64,000 nucleotides of DNA, from NCBI GenBank assembly GCA_934477125.1, contig CAKSOL010000015.1:7639-71638 (forward strand), in the 5' to 3' direction. The notes below the pieces were generated by a model that saw only the letters and a program-made list of their open reading frames with translations, searched no databases and was not told the DNA's origin. This DNA comes from an uncultured Eubacteriales bacterium (GTDB lineage Bacteria > Bacillota > Clostridia > Oscillospirales > Acutalibacteraceae). This document shows positions 33,183 to 42,724 of this stretch, one piece after another (the first letter of the stretch is position 1; every line of letters begins with the position of its first letter). The translations under genes were made by a program, and so were the position numbers.

Positions 33183-33722
33183 TTATTTAATGAATAACGG
33201 CAGACGCTCAAGGAAAATTATGTCATCACGCTCTGCGGCGTCGCCCTCCGCGAGGAATGCGCAGGCAGCAACCTCTTTTCCGCCTGCTTCGCTTACAAGC
33301 TCACGGACCGCTGAAAGGGATTCGCCTGTGCTGATAACATCATCGACAATAAGCACTTTTTTGCCGGCTATCAGCTTTGTTTCCGATTCTCCGAGGAACA
33401 GATGCTGCTCCTTTTGGGTGGTTATGGAGGTTACGCTGACATCCAGCGGATTTCTCATATAGACCTTCAGACCCTTTCTCGCTACGATATAGGGCTTTCC
33501 GGTCTGACGTGACATTTCATACGCAATCGGAATTGATTTTGCCTCCGGCGTTATGATAACGTCGAAATCGGGGAGCCGCTTTCTCAGCTCGGTGCAGCCG
33601 GCAACGGTAAGCTCAACGTCGCCGAAGATAATAAAAGCCGCAATGCTCAGATGGTCGTTTACCGGGAAAAGCTCAAGATTACGCTCCAGACCGGCAATTT
33701 TCATAGTATAATACTCTGACAT
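33183..33722 (-). CDS. Purine phosphoribosyltransferase (adenine type)
   Basis: A 179-residue type I phosphoribosyltransferase. The PRPP loop is VLIVDDVISTGES, the flexible loop region is RKGLKVYMRNP, and the PPi-loop region is VIITPEAKSIP. These features fit adenine phosphoribosyltransferases and related purine salvage enzymes. The start at 33722 has GGAGA upstream. It is followed by the terminator-promoter composite and preceded by a HIT gene. Confidence 0.78.
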   Translation of the reverse strand: MSEYYTMKIAGLERNLELFPVNDHLSIAAFIIFGDVELTVAGCTELRKRLPDFDVIITPEAKSIPIAYEMSRQTGKPYIVARKGLKVYMRNPLDVSVTSITTQKEQHLFLGESETKLIAGKKVLIVDDVISTGESLSAVRELVSEAGGKEVAACAFLAEGDAAERDDIIFLERLPLFIK

Positions 33723-33770
33723 ATTTAATATCTCCGTTTCATAATTAAAAGGTATCGGATTGAGCCGCCG

Positions 33771-34112
33771 TTATCCCGGAGGCCAGCCGAGGTTGCGACC
33801 GCCGAGCATATGGAAATGCAGGTGACCGACGGTCTGACCGCCCTGCTCGCCGCTGTTTGTAACAATTCTGAAGCCGAGACTCAGATTTTCCTGTTTTGCG
33901 ATTTTTGCAGCCGCCTCAAAAATTTTAGCCGCAAGAAAGCTGTTTTCCGGGGTTATATCCGCCGCAGAGCAAATGTGAGTCTTAGGAACTATTACCGCGT
34001 GAAACGGCGCCTGCGGGTCGATATCCGCAAAGGCGTAAACCGAGTCATCCTCATAAATTTTCTTCGACGGAATTTCTCCGGCGATTATTTTGCAGAATAA
34101 ACAGTCGTTCAT
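33771..34112 (-). CDS. HIT family nucleotide hydrolase (HinT-like)
   Basis: A 113-residue HIT protein. The histidine triad is GHLHFHMLGG and the N-terminus CLFCKIIAGEIPSKKIYEDD is typical, including the zinc-like CxxC. HinT enzymes hydrolyse AMP-lysine or aminoacyl-AMP, which fits its location 12 nt after alaS. Confidence 0.92.
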   Translation of the reverse strand: MNDCLFCKIIAGEIPSKKIYEDDSVYAFADIDPQAPFHAVIVPKTHICSAADITPENSFLAAKIFEAAAKIAKQENLSLGFRIVTNSGEQGGQTVGHLHFHMLGGRNLGWPPG

Positions 34113-34124
34113 ATTCTCCTCCGT

Positions 34125-36749
34125 TCAGTCAAGCTGGGCTTTGACGATTTCCGCTGTCTTTCCGAGGGCATCGCCGATTTTTCCGATGTCCTTGCCTCCC
34201 GCCATGGCGCTGTCCGGCTTTCCGCCGCCGTTTCCTCCGGTTATCTTCGCTATTTCGCGGACTAAATTACCGGCGTGAACCCCGGCGGCAACCGCTTCTT
34301 TGCCGCAGCAGGCGCAGAATGTCAGCTTTTCTCCGTTGACAGCGGCAAAAACGGCAACCGCGTTCGGATTGTCGGCTTTAACCGAGTCGCTTACACGTCT
34401 CAGCTCGTCCGGCTGCATACCGTCAAAACGGGCTGTGGCTACCCTGAGCGAGCCGACATTTACGGCGGATGACATTACATCCCCGGTTTTACCGGCGGCG
34501 AGCTGATCCTCAGCCTTTTGCAGCTTGCGCGCGCTTTCCTTTAACTGAGCGGTCAGCTGAACTGCCTTTGAAACAATGTCTTCCGCTCCGCTTGCCTTGA
34601 GTACTGCGGCGGCATCGGCATTTATTTGCTCGGTTCTGCGCAGCAGGGAAAGGGTGTTAAGTCCCGTCAGCGCCTCAATACGCCGAACTCCGGCAGCAAC
34701 TCCGTTTTCTGATATTATACGGAAAAGTCCGAGCTTTCCGGTATTGTCAATATGAGTTCCTCCGCAGAATTCAACCGAATAATCCGCAACCGAAACAACT
34801 CTTACAACGGCACCGTATTTTTCTCCGAACAGAGCCATTGCACCGAGCTTTTTAGCTTCTTCAATAGGCATTTCGCGGCTCTCAACCGGCAGCGCCGAAA
34901 GAATAATACCGTTTACGTAATCCTCAACCGCCGTTATTTCTTCGCCCGTGAGCGCAGAAAAATGAGTAAAGTCAAATCTGACGGTTTTTTCGTTCACCAG
35001 CTGACCCGCCTGCTCAACGTGAGTGCCGAGAACCTTTCGCAGACCTGCCTGCAGCAAATGCGCGGCGGTGTGGTTGCGGCGTATAGCCTCACGCCTTTCG
35101 ACATCATATACCGTCGAAACCTTGTCTCCTACCGAAATGCTGCCGGACTTTAATCTTCCGCTGTGCATAAAAACTCCGCCCGGAGTCTTCTTGGTATCGG
35201 ATACCTCAAATCCGGCTGTATCGCTCTTTAAAACACCTGTATCGCCGACCTGACCGCCGCTTTCGGCATAAAATACGGTTTTATCAAGAACGATAACCGC
35301 GTTTGTATCGGAATCAAGGGTTTTGATATGCTCGCCGCCGGCAACGATATCGAGAACAACGGCATCGGTTTGCGTATCGGTGTATCCGAGGAAATCGGTT
35401 TTCGGTATGCTTTCAAATGCAATACCGTCGCTTTTCCAGCTTTCCGCGTCAGCCGCTTTGCGGGATGAACGTGCAAGCTCGCGCTGCTGCTCCATACATT
35501 TTTTAAAGGTGTCCTCATCAAGCGTCATACCCTTTTCGGCAAGAATATCGCGCGTAAGGTCAACCGGGAATCCGTAGGTGTCGTAAAGCCTGAAAGCGTC
35601 CTCCCCGGAGAGAGTGCCGCCGTTTTTCATAAGCTCGCCGAGCATGGAAAGCCCCTGGTCGATGGTTTTCGCAAAGCTTGCTTCCTCATTTGCAATAACC
35701 TTTTTAATCATATCCTGCTTTTCAACAAGCTCCGGATACGCTCCGCCGTTTTCCTTTATAACCGCGTCGCAAAGCTCGGTCAGGAACGGACGGTTAATGC
35801 CTAAAAGCTTGCCGTGGCGTGCGGCGCGGCGGATAAGGCGGCGCAGAACATAGCCTCTGCCCTCGTTTGAAGGAATAATACCGTCGCTTATCATAAAGGT
35901 TGAGGCGCGGGCATGGTCGGTTATTGCACGTATCGAAATATCGGTGTCTCCGCCCTTGCCGTATTCCTTTCCGGAAATTTCGCATACCCGGTTCAGAATG
36001 TTGCGTATCGTATCGACCTCAAACATATTATCAACGTTCTGCATAACGCATGCAAGACGTTCAAGACCCATTCCGGTGTCGATGTTTTTGTGCTCAAGCT
36101 CGGTATATGTGCCGTCTCCCATATTATTGAACTGAGAGAAAACGTTGTTCCATATTTCCATATAGCGGTCGCAGTCGCAGCCCGGCTTGCAGTCGGGACT
36201 GCCGCAGCCGTATTTCTCGCCGCGGTCGAAATAAATTTCGCTGCACGGTCCGCACGGACCCGTTCCGTGCTCCCAGAAATTGTCCTCCTTGCCGAGACGG
36301 ACAATATGCTCCTCGGGAACGCCTATTTTATCGCGCCATATCGCGTATGCCTCGTCGTCGTCCTCGTAAACCGACGGCCAAAGCAGATTTTCCGGAATTT
36401 CAAGAACCTCGGTTAAAAATTCCCATGCCCACGGAATAGCCTGTTCTTTAAAGTAATCCCCGAAGGAAAAGTTTCCGAGCATTTCAAAATATGTGCCGTG
36501 ACGTGCGGTATGACCGACGCGCTCAAGGTCGGGCGTGCGTATACATTTCTGACAGGTTGTAACCCTGTTCCTCGGAGGAGTTACCTCACCGGTGAAATAT
36601 TTTTTCATAGGCGCCATACCGGAGTTAATCAGCAGCAGGGATTTATCGTTGTTCGGAACAAGCGAAAAGCTCGGCAGACGCAGATGCCCCTTTGATTCAA
36701 AGAAAGAAAGATATTTTTCTCTCAGGTCGTTAAGCGAGGTCCATTCCAT
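34125..36749 (-). CDS. alaS: Alanyl-tRNA synthetase
   Basis: An 874-residue AlaRS. Class II catalytic core at the N-terminus (LNDLREKYLSFFESKGH, SGMAPMKKYF, TARHGTYFEMLGNFSFGDYFK in two parts), tRNA-recognition domain, editing domain with zinc ligands HTAAH and CGGTH, and a C-terminal DHHA1-type oligomerisation domain containing GGGKPDSAMAGG. It is complete. A promoter with perfect spacing lies 43 bp upstream; there is no room for a T-box. Confidence 0.97.
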   Translation of the reverse strand: MEWTSLNDLREKYLSFFESKGHLRLPSFSLVPNNDKSLLLINSGMAPMKKYFTGEVTPPRNRVTTCQKCIRTPDLERVGHTARHGTYFEMLGNFSFGDYFKEQAIPWAWEFLTEVLEIPENLLWPSVYEDDDEAYAIWRDKIGVPEEHIVRLGKEDNFWEHGTGPCGPCSEIYFDRGEKYGCGSPDCKPGCDCDRYMEIWNNVFSQFNNMGDGTYTELEHKNIDTGMGLERLACVMQNVDNMFEVDTIRNILNRVCEISGKEYGKGGDTDISIRAITDHARASTFMISDGIIPSNEGRGYVLRRLIRRAARHGKLLGINRPFLTELCDAVIKENGGAYPELVEKQDMIKKVIANEEASFAKTIDQGLSMLGELMKNGGTLSGEDAFRLYDTYGFPVDLTRDILAEKGMTLDEDTFKKCMEQQRELARSSRKAADAESWKSDGIAFESIPKTDFLGYTDTQTDAVVLDIVAGGEHIKTLDSDTNAVIVLDKTVFYAESGGQVGDTGVLKSDTAGFEVSDTKKTPGGVFMHSGRLKSGSISVGDKVSTVYDVERREAIRRNHTAAHLLQAGLRKVLGTHVEQAGQLVNEKTVRFDFTHFSALTGEEITAVEDYVNGIILSALPVESREMPIEEAKKLGAMALFGEKYGAVVRVVSVADYSVEFCGGTHIDNTGKLGLFRIISENGVAAGVRRIEALTGLNTLSLLRRTEQINADAAAVLKASGAEDIVSKAVQLTAQLKESARKLQKAEDQLAAGKTGDVMSSAVNVGSLRVATARFDGMQPDELRRVSDSVKADNPNAVAVFAAVNGEKLTFCACCGKEAVAAGVHAGNLVREIAKITGGNGGGKPDSAMAGGKDIGKIGDALGKTAEIVKAQLD

Positions 36750-36791
36750 ACTTATAACATCCTTTTATAAAAGATAAAAACACATTTAAAT

Positions 36792-36820
36792 ATTATAGTA
36801 CTAAAGAAAAAATTTGTCAA
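36792..36820 (-). promoter_or_regulatory. Sigma-A promoter of alaS
   Basis: TTGACA (36815-36820) and TATAAT (36792-36797), 17 bp apart, both consensus on the minus strand. Confidence 0.85.
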
Positions 36821-36892
36821 CCAAAAAGCGGTTTAAGCGACAAAAAGGCTTGTACCGCACTTAAAATGCCGATTATATGACAATAACCGTAA

Positions 36893-36921
36893 TTGACAAA
36901 CAAACGCGGGTAGTGTAAAAT
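36893..36921 (+). promoter_or_regulatory. Sigma-A promoter of the DUF2975 operon
   Basis: TTGACA (36893-36898) and TAAAAT (36916-36921) with 17-bp spacing. It diverges from the alaS promoter. Confidence 0.75.
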
Positions 36922-36944
36922 AATATCAATAAGGGGGAATTGAT

Positions 36945-37394
36945 GTGCGGAGTCCGCAAAGGTCGCTGAGACTTTCGATTATCATTACGGATATATTTAT
37001 AGGCTTGCTTATTGTCGGAGCGATAGCTCTGCCCTGGCTCGTTACATGGTATGTTGAGTTTAAGCACCGCGCACCGTCTCTGCCGGCAACCGTTATGCTG
37101 ACCTGCTATCCCTGCGCGCCGTTTGCGATGACTGTTCTGATACTTCTGCGGCGGGTTTTAAAGGATATTGAACGCGGTTCTGTTTTCACAGCTCTGAACG
37201 CCTCCCGGCTCAAAACCGTCTCCGTCTGCTGCTTTGCGGTTACGGCGGTAATGCTTTTCTCCGGCAGATTTTATCTTCCGTTTTATGTCTGCGCGATTTG
37301 TACCGCCTTTATAGGACTTATTCTCCGCGTTATGCGGGATATTATTTTAAATAAAACCGAACGGGAAGAAACGGCGGAGGAAATTTCGGAGTGA
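36945..37394 (+). CDS. DUF2975 membrane protein
   Basis: A 149-residue protein with four predicted membrane helices (about 11-32, 48-64, 88-105 and 110-128), matching DUF2975, a family of small membrane proteins that often pair with a YozG-like HTH regulator. No such regulator is present here. GTG start at 36945 with AAGGGGG upstream. It overlaps the next gene by 4 nt. Confidence 0.7.
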   Translation: MRSPQRSLRLSIIITDIFIGLLIVGAIALPWLVTWYVEFKHRAPSLPATVMLTCYPCAPFAMTVLILLRRVLKDIERGSVFTALNASRLKTVSVCCFAVTAVMLFSGRFYLPFYVCAICTAFIGLILRVMRDIILNKTEREETAEEISE

Positions 37395-38248
37395 AAAAAG
37401 TGCAGAAACGCGTTGCCGCAATACATGATATATCCTGCTTCGGAAAATGTTCGCTTACGGCGGCGCTGCCGATTATTTCGGCAGCCGGAATAGAAACCGC
37501 AGTTATACCGACGGCTGTTCTTTCAACCCATACCGGCGGCTTTTCGGGGTATACGTTCCGGGATCTGACCGACGATATTCTGCCGATAGCACGGCATTGG
37601 AAGCAATGCGGAATAACCGTTGACGCGGTTTATACCGGTTATCTCGGATCAAGCAGGCAGACCGAGCTTGTCTTGCAGGCAATAGAGCTTATTAAAAAAT
37701 CGAATACGCTTGTTATCGTCGACCCGGTTATGGCGGACGACGGCAGACTGTACGGCGGATTTTCTCCGGACTTTCCGCTGCATATGCGTTCTCTCTGCGA
37801 GAGAGCCGATATAATAACCCCGAATATAACCGAAGCCGCGCTGCTGCTCGGACTTGAATTTATGTCTCCGCCGCATACAGAAAAATATATCGGGCGGCTT
37901 TTAAAGGGACTTTATGCGCTGACAGGCAGCAGAATAGTTCTTACTGGCGTCAGCTTTAACAGACAGCGGATAGGGGTTGCCTGCTTTGACGGAGAAAAAA
38001 CCGAATACGTCTTTTCGGAGCATATAGACGCCGCCTATCCCGGTGCCGGCGACGCCTTTGCCAGCGCGCTGGTTGCCGCGCTGATGAACGGGAAATCTCT
38101 TTATGCGGCGTCGGCAATAGCGGTTAATTTTATCTGCGATGCCATTCGGCTGACTCAAAAAAGGTATCCGGATATGAAATATTCGGTGGCGTTTGAGGAA
38201 GCTTTGCCGGAGCTTATAAAAATTCTGGAACCGGAAACACTTATATAG
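37391..38248 (+). CDS. Pyridoxal/pyridoxamine kinase (PfkB/PdxY family)
   Basis: A 285-residue ribokinase-superfamily kinase for vitamin B6 salvage. AAIHDISCFGKCSLTAALPII (key HDISCFGKCS) near the N-terminus, VIVDPVMADDGRLY, DIITPNITEAALL and the anion-hole/catalytic AYPGAGDAFAS are present. GTG start overlaps the DUF2975 stop. Confidence 0.9.
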   Translation: MKKVQKRVAAIHDISCFGKCSLTAALPIISAAGIETAVIPTAVLSTHTGGFSGYTFRDLTDDILPIARHWKQCGITVDAVYTGYLGSSRQTELVLQAIELIKKSNTLVIVDPVMADDGRLYGGFSPDFPLHMRSLCERADIITPNITEAALLLGLEFMSPPHTEKYIGRLLKGLYALTGSRIVLTGVSFNRQRIGVACFDGEKTEYVFSEHIDAAYPGAGDAFASALVAALMNGKSLYAASAIAVNFICDAIRLTQKRYPDMKYSVAFEEALPELIKILEPETLI

Positions 38249-38290
38249 AGCCGTCTTAAAAGCTTTTTAATGGAAAGGGGCAAAACGCTT

Positions 38291-39241
38291 ATGAATATTC
38301 TTCATATGAAATATGCCGTCGAGGTTGCCCGCGCAGGCTCGATAAATAAAGCTGCCGAAACGCTGATTATTGCTCAGCCTAACCTTAGCCGGGCTATAAA
38401 GGAGCTTGAAAGTGACCTCGGAATAACGATATTCGACCGCTCCGCAAAGGGAATGGTAACAACTCCTGAGGGCGAGCAGTTTTTAAGGTATGCCGAAAAT
38501 ATACTCAAGCAGATAAACGCCGTTGAAAAGCTGTATAAGGACGGTACGCCGGTCAAGCAGCGCTTTTCAATATCCGTTCCGAGAGCCAGCTATATTTCGG
38601 ACGCTTTCGCCCGGTTTTCAAGTCTGCTTTCAAAAGAACCGGCGGAGCTGTTTTATAAGGAAACAAATTCACTCAGAGCGGTTAACAACATTCTACATTC
38701 CGATTATAAACTGGGAATTATAAGATACGCCGAAAACTATGACCGTTATTTTAAGGAGATGCTTGAGGAAAAGGGACTTGCTTATGAAATGATAACCCGT
38801 TTCAGCTATGTTTTGGTAGTGAGTAGCCAAAGTCCGCTTGCAAAGGAGACAAATATATCTCACGATAAGCTTTCGGAGTATATTGAAATAGCTCACGCCG
38901 ATCCGTTCGTTCCGTCAATCCCCATGGCGCAGCTAAAGAAAGAGGAGCTGAGCGGGGATATACCGCGCCGTATTTTCGTTTTTGAAAGAGCGAGCCAGTT
39001 CGAGCTGTTATCTCAAAATCCGGAAACATTTATGTGGGTTTCTCCGGTTCCGCAGCCATTGCTCGAAAAATACGGCCTTGTTCAGCTTAAGGATAATAAC
39101 AGCGGAAAATTTTATAAGGATGTTCTTATATATCGCAAAGATTACCGGCTTTCAAAGCTTGATAAGCAGTTTATCACCGAGCTTTGCGCCTCAAAGCGCC
39201 GATACTTCACCGATACGTTAGAAAAGCAGGCAGTATATTAG
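38291..39241 (+). CDS. LysR family transcriptional regulator
   Basis: A 316-residue LysR regulator. The winged HTH spans residues 1-60 (GSINKAAETLIIAQPNLSRA and LESDLGITIFDRSAKGM), followed by a periplasmic-binding-type effector domain. I start at ATG 38291 because GAAAGGGG lies about 10 nt upstream; a longer form from 38270 is possible. It precedes rex-adhE but whether it controls them is not shown. Confidence 0.88.
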   Translation: MNILHMKYAVEVARAGSINKAAETLIIAQPNLSRAIKELESDLGITIFDRSAKGMVTTPEGEQFLRYAENILKQINAVEKLYKDGTPVKQRFSISVPRASYISDAFARFSSLLSKEPAELFYKETNSLRAVNNILHSDYKLGIIRYAENYDRYFKEMLEEKGLAYEMITRFSYVLVVSSQSPLAKETNISHDKLSEYIEIAHADPFVPSIPMAQLKKEELSGDIPRRIFVFERASQFELLSQNPETFMWVSPVPQPLLEKYGLVQLKDNNSGKFYKDVLIYRKDYRLSKLDKQFITELCASKRRYFTDTLEKQAVY

Positions 39242-39301
39242 TATTTTTTATTCGATATGCAATATATCGATATTTATATTACCGATATATGCAATTAACT
39301 A

Positions 39302-39337
39302 TTTACAAACGGGAAGAAGTGTGTTAAAATAATAACA
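39302..39337 (+). promoter_or_regulatory. rex promoter with overlapping Rex operator
   Basis: TTTACA (39302-39307) and TAAAAT (39325-39330), 17 bp apart. The -10 lies inside TGTTAAAATAATAACA (39322-39337), which differs by one base from the clostridial Rex consensus TGTTAANNNNTTAACA. Autorepression relieved by NADH is the likely mode. Confidence 0.72.
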
Positions 39338-39363
39338 ATCAAAGACGACGGGAGGGAAACTGA

Positions 39364-40020
39364 GTGAAACAGCAGACTGTGCCGCGGGCGACTCTCGGCA
39401 GGCTGCCCGAATATCTGCAATATCTGAAATCCTTGGATAAAGAGGTTGAAAACGTATCGTCGACAACCATTGCCAAGGCTTTGGAGCTGGGCGATGTTCA
39501 GGTAAGAAAGGACCTGAGCGCCGTTTGCAGTACCGGCAGACCGAAAATCGGCTTTTGCGTTCCGGAGCTTATAGGCTGTCTTGAGGAGGCTCTCGGCAGC
39601 GGAAAGCGCAGCCGGGCGGTGCTTGTCGGAGCAGGAAAGCTCGGAATGGCTCTTTTGGGCTATGATGAGTTTGAAAGCTACGGAATAAGCATTGAGGCGG
39701 CGTTTGACAGCGATTCCGGAAAGCTCGGAGAGAGCGCGTCCGGAAAGCCGGTGCTTCCTATGGAGCAGCTTGAGGAATACTGCCTTAAAAACAGTATCAG
39801 GATAGGAATTATAGCCGTTCCGCTTGCTGCGGCTCAGATTTCCTGCAACGCACTTTGCAAGGCGGGAGTTTCCGCTATATGGAGCTTTGCTCCGGGGCAT
39901 TTATCCGTGCCGCTGGGGGTTGCTTTAAAGCAGGAAAACCTTGCGCTTTCTCTCGCTCATCTTAATATGCAAATCAATAACTCAACACAGGAGGATAATT
40001 ATGAAAAAGAAAACCTATGA
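39364..40020 (+). CDS. rex: Redox-sensing transcriptional repressor Rex
   Basis: A 218-residue Rex with N-terminal winged helix (RLPEYLQYL, LELGDVQVRKDLS) and a Rossmann NAD(H)-binding domain (VGAGKLGMALLGY). Rex senses the NADH/NAD ratio and represses fermentation genes. GTG start with GGAGGG upstream. Its last 20 nt overlap the beginning of adhE, an unusually direct link between sensor and target. Confidence 0.95.
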   Translation: MKQQTVPRATLGRLPEYLQYLKSLDKEVENVSSTTIAKALELGDVQVRKDLSAVCSTGRPKIGFCVPELIGCLEEALGSGKRSRAVLVGAGKLGMALLGYDEFESYGISIEAAFDSDSGKLGESASGKPVLPMEQLEEYCLKNSIRIGIIAVPLAAAQISCNALCKAGVSAIWSFAPGHLSVPLGVALKQENLALSLAHLNMQINNSTQEDNYEKENL

Positions 40021-42709
40021 AGTAGTAGACGGCGTTGAAAAGCTGGAAGCCGCCCTTGAAAGGGTGCGCGCGGCGCAGAAAATTTATGCCGGCTTTACGC
40101 AGGAGCAGGTGGACAAAATATTCCTTGCCGCCGCTACCGCTGCGGATAAAGCGCGTATTCCGCTCGCAAAGCTTGCCGTTGAGGAAACGGGTATGGGCAT
40201 AGTTGAGGATAAGGTGATTAAGAACCACTTTGCCTCCGAATATATTTATAATGCTTACCGCACAACCAAAACCTGCGGTGTTATTGAAGAGGATAAGGAG
40301 TTCGGTATTCAGAAAATAGCCGAGCCGATAGGCGTTGTAGCAGCGGTTATTCCTACGACTAACCCGACGTCTACCGCAATCTTCAAAACCCTGCTTTGCT
40401 TAAAAACGCGCAACGGTATTATCATAAGCCCGCATCCGCGCGCAAAGAAATCCACCATTGAAGCGGCTAAGGTTGTTTTGGAGGCGGCTGTTGCGGCAGG
40501 CGCTCCGGAGGACATTATCTCCTGGATAGATGTTCCGAGCCTTGATATGACAAACCTTGTTATGAAAGAGGCGGATATAATTCTTGCAACCGGCGGTCCC
40601 GGAATGGTTAAGGCGGCTTACTCCTCAGGTAAACCAGCGCTCGGTGTCGGCGCGGGAAACACTCCTGCGATTATCGATGATACCGCAGATATTCTCCTTG
40701 CAGTAAACTCTATAATTCATTCAAAAACCTTTGATAACGGTATGATATGCGCGTCCGAGCAGTCGGTTATAGTTCTGGACGGCGTTTATGACGCGGTTAA
40801 GACCGAGTTTGCCGCGCGCGGCTGCTATTTCCTCAGCCCTGAGGAAACCGAGAAGGTCCGCAAGACAATTATTATCAACGGTGCTCTCAACGCAAAGATA
40901 GTCGGTCAGAAGCCGGTTACCATTGCCGCTCTTGCCGGAGTTACTGTGCCTGAGGGTACGAAAATTCTTATCGGCGAGGTTGAAAGCGTTGATATAAGCG
41001 AAGAATTTGCTCATGAAAAGCTTTCCCCGGTTCTCGCAATGTACCGCGCAAAAGATATTGACGACGCATTTTCAAAGGCGGAGCACCTTATTGCCGACGG
41101 CGGCTACGGTCATACCTCCTCAATATATCTCGACGAAGTAAACGAAAAGGAGAAGCTTGCCGAATTTGCCGCAAGAATGAAAACCTGCCGTATACTCGTC
41201 AACAGCCCGTCCTCGCACGGCGGTCTCGGCGACCTCTACAACTTCAAGCTCACTCCGAGCCTTACCCTCGGCTGCGGCTCCTGGGGCGGAAACTCGGTTT
41301 CGGAAAACGTCAGCGTAAAGCATCTGCTTAATATAAAAACTGTTGCTGTTAGGAGAGAGAATATGCTTTGGTTCAGAACGCCGCAAAAGGTCTATATAAA
41401 GAAAGGCTGCCTGCCTGTTGCTCTTGACGAGCTGCATACGGTTATGGGCAAGAAAAAGGCGTTTATCGTTACCGACAGCTTCCTTTATCATAACGGATAT
41501 ACAAAGACTATAACGAATAAGCTTGACGAGCTCGGTATCCAGCATACAACATTCTTTGACGTTGCTCCCGACCCGACGCTTGCCTGCGCAAAGGCGGGCG
41601 CCGAGCAGATGCGCTCCTTTGAGCCGGATGTAATTATCGCTCTCGGAGGCGGCTCTGCTATGGACGCCGCAAAGATAATGTGGGTTCTCTATGAGCATCC
41701 GGAAGCCGACTTTATGGATATGGCGATGCGCTTTATCGATATCCGCAAGAGAATTTATACATTCCCGAAAATGGGCGAAAAGGCGTATTTCATCGCTGTT
41801 CCGACATCTGCCGGAACCGGCTCTGAGGTAACTCCGTTCGCAGTTATTACCGATGAAAAGACCGGCGTTAAATATCCGCTTGCAGACTATGAGCTGCTGC
41901 CAAATATGGCTATTGTTGACGCTGACCTGCATATGTCCGCTCCTAAGGGTCTTACCGCCGCTTCGGGAATAGACGCTGTTTCGCACGCTCTTGAAGCATA
42001 TGCTTCCATGATGGCAACCGATTATACCGACGGGCTTGCTCTGCGTGCTTTAAAGGTTATATTTGAATATCTCCCCCGCGCATACGACAACGGTCCGAAT
42101 GACCCGGTTGCCCGCGAAAAGATGGCGAATGCCGCAACAATGGCAGGTATGGCTTTCGCAAATGCGTTCCTCGGCGTATGCCACTCAATGGCGCATAAGC
42201 TCGGCGCATTCCACCATCTGCCGCACGGCGTTGCCAACGCCCTTATGCTTGAGGAGGTTCTGCGCTTTAATGCCGCTGAGGCTCCCGCTAAAATGGGAAC
42301 CTTCCCGCAGTATGACCATCCGCATACCCTTGCGCGCTATGCTGAGGTTGCCGATTATCTGAGACTCGGCGGAAATACGGATGAAGAAAAGCTTGAAAAC
42401 CTCATTAAAGCTGTCAACGCTCTCAAGGAGCGTATCGGAATCAAACCGACTATCCGCGACTATGTTCCGGATGAAAAGGACTTCCTTGCAAGACTTGACG
42501 ATATGACCGAGCAGGCATTTGACGACCAATGCACCGCAGCCAACCCGCGTTATCCGCTTATGAGCGAGATACGTCAGATGTATCTCAACGCATATTACGG
42601 CGGAAAGCATTTCACCGAGCCGGCTATGCCGGACGCAGACCCGCTTGCGGCAAATGTTAAGCCGGACGCTGTTAAAACCGTATACCGCAAATCACGCAAG
42701 GCTAAATAA
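40001..42709 (+). CDS. adhE: Bifunctional aldehyde-alcohol dehydrogenase AdhE
   Basis: A 902-residue fusion that converts acetyl-CoA to ethanol. The N-terminal CoA-acylating aldehyde dehydrogenase contains NPTSTAIFKTL and the catalytic Cys in DNGMICASEQ. The C-terminal iron alcohol dehydrogenase (from about residue 455) has GGGSAMDAAK, GIDAVSHALEAYAS and HSMAHKLGAFHHLPHG, with the metal histidines. The ATG at 40001 has GGAGGAT upstream; a longer form that reads into rex is not likely. It oxidises NADH and is expressed with Rex. Confidence 0.96.
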   Translation: MKKKTYEVVDGVEKLEAALERVRAAQKIYAGFTQEQVDKIFLAAATAADKARIPLAKLAVEETGMGIVEDKVIKNHFASEYIYNAYRTTKTCGVIEEDKEFGIQKIAEPIGVVAAVIPTTNPTSTAIFKTLLCLKTRNGIIISPHPRAKKSTIEAAKVVLEAAVAAGAPEDIISWIDVPSLDMTNLVMKEADIILATGGPGMVKAAYSSGKPALGVGAGNTPAIIDDTADILLAVNSIIHSKTFDNGMICASEQSVIVLDGVYDAVKTEFAARGCYFLSPEETEKVRKTIIINGALNAKIVGQKPVTIAALAGVTVPEGTKILIGEVESVDISEEFAHEKLSPVLAMYRAKDIDDAFSKAEHLIADGGYGHTSSIYLDEVNEKEKLAEFAARMKTCRILVNSPSSHGGLGDLYNFKLTPSLTLGCGSWGGNSVSENVSVKHLLNIKTVAVRRENMLWFRTPQKVYIKKGCLPVALDELHTVMGKKKAFIVTDSFLYHNGYTKTITNKLDELGIQHTTFFDVAPDPTLACAKAGAEQMRSFEPDVIIALGGGSAMDAAKIMWVLYEHPEADFMDMAMRFIDIRKRIYTFPKMGEKAYFIAVPTSAGTGSEVTPFAVITDEKTGVKYPLADYELLPNMAIVDADLHMSAPKGLTAASGIDAVSHALEAYASMMATDYTDGLALRALKVIFEYLPRAYDNGPNDPVAREKMANAATMAGMAFANAFLGVCHSMAHKLGAFHHLPHGVANALMLEEVLRFNAAEAPAKMGTFPQYDHPHTLARYAEVADYLRLGGNTDEEKLENLIKAVNALKERIGIKPTIRDYVPDEKDFLARLDDMTEQAFDDQCTAANPRYPLMSEIRQMYLNAYYGGKHFTEPAMPDADPLAANVKPDAVKTVYRKSRKAK

Positions 42710-42724
42710 GAGGAGGAAAAGCTA

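Noticed and set aside
36750..36791. T-box riboswitch upstream of alaS
   Set aside because: Only about 40 nt lie between the promoter and the start codon, far too short for a T-box.
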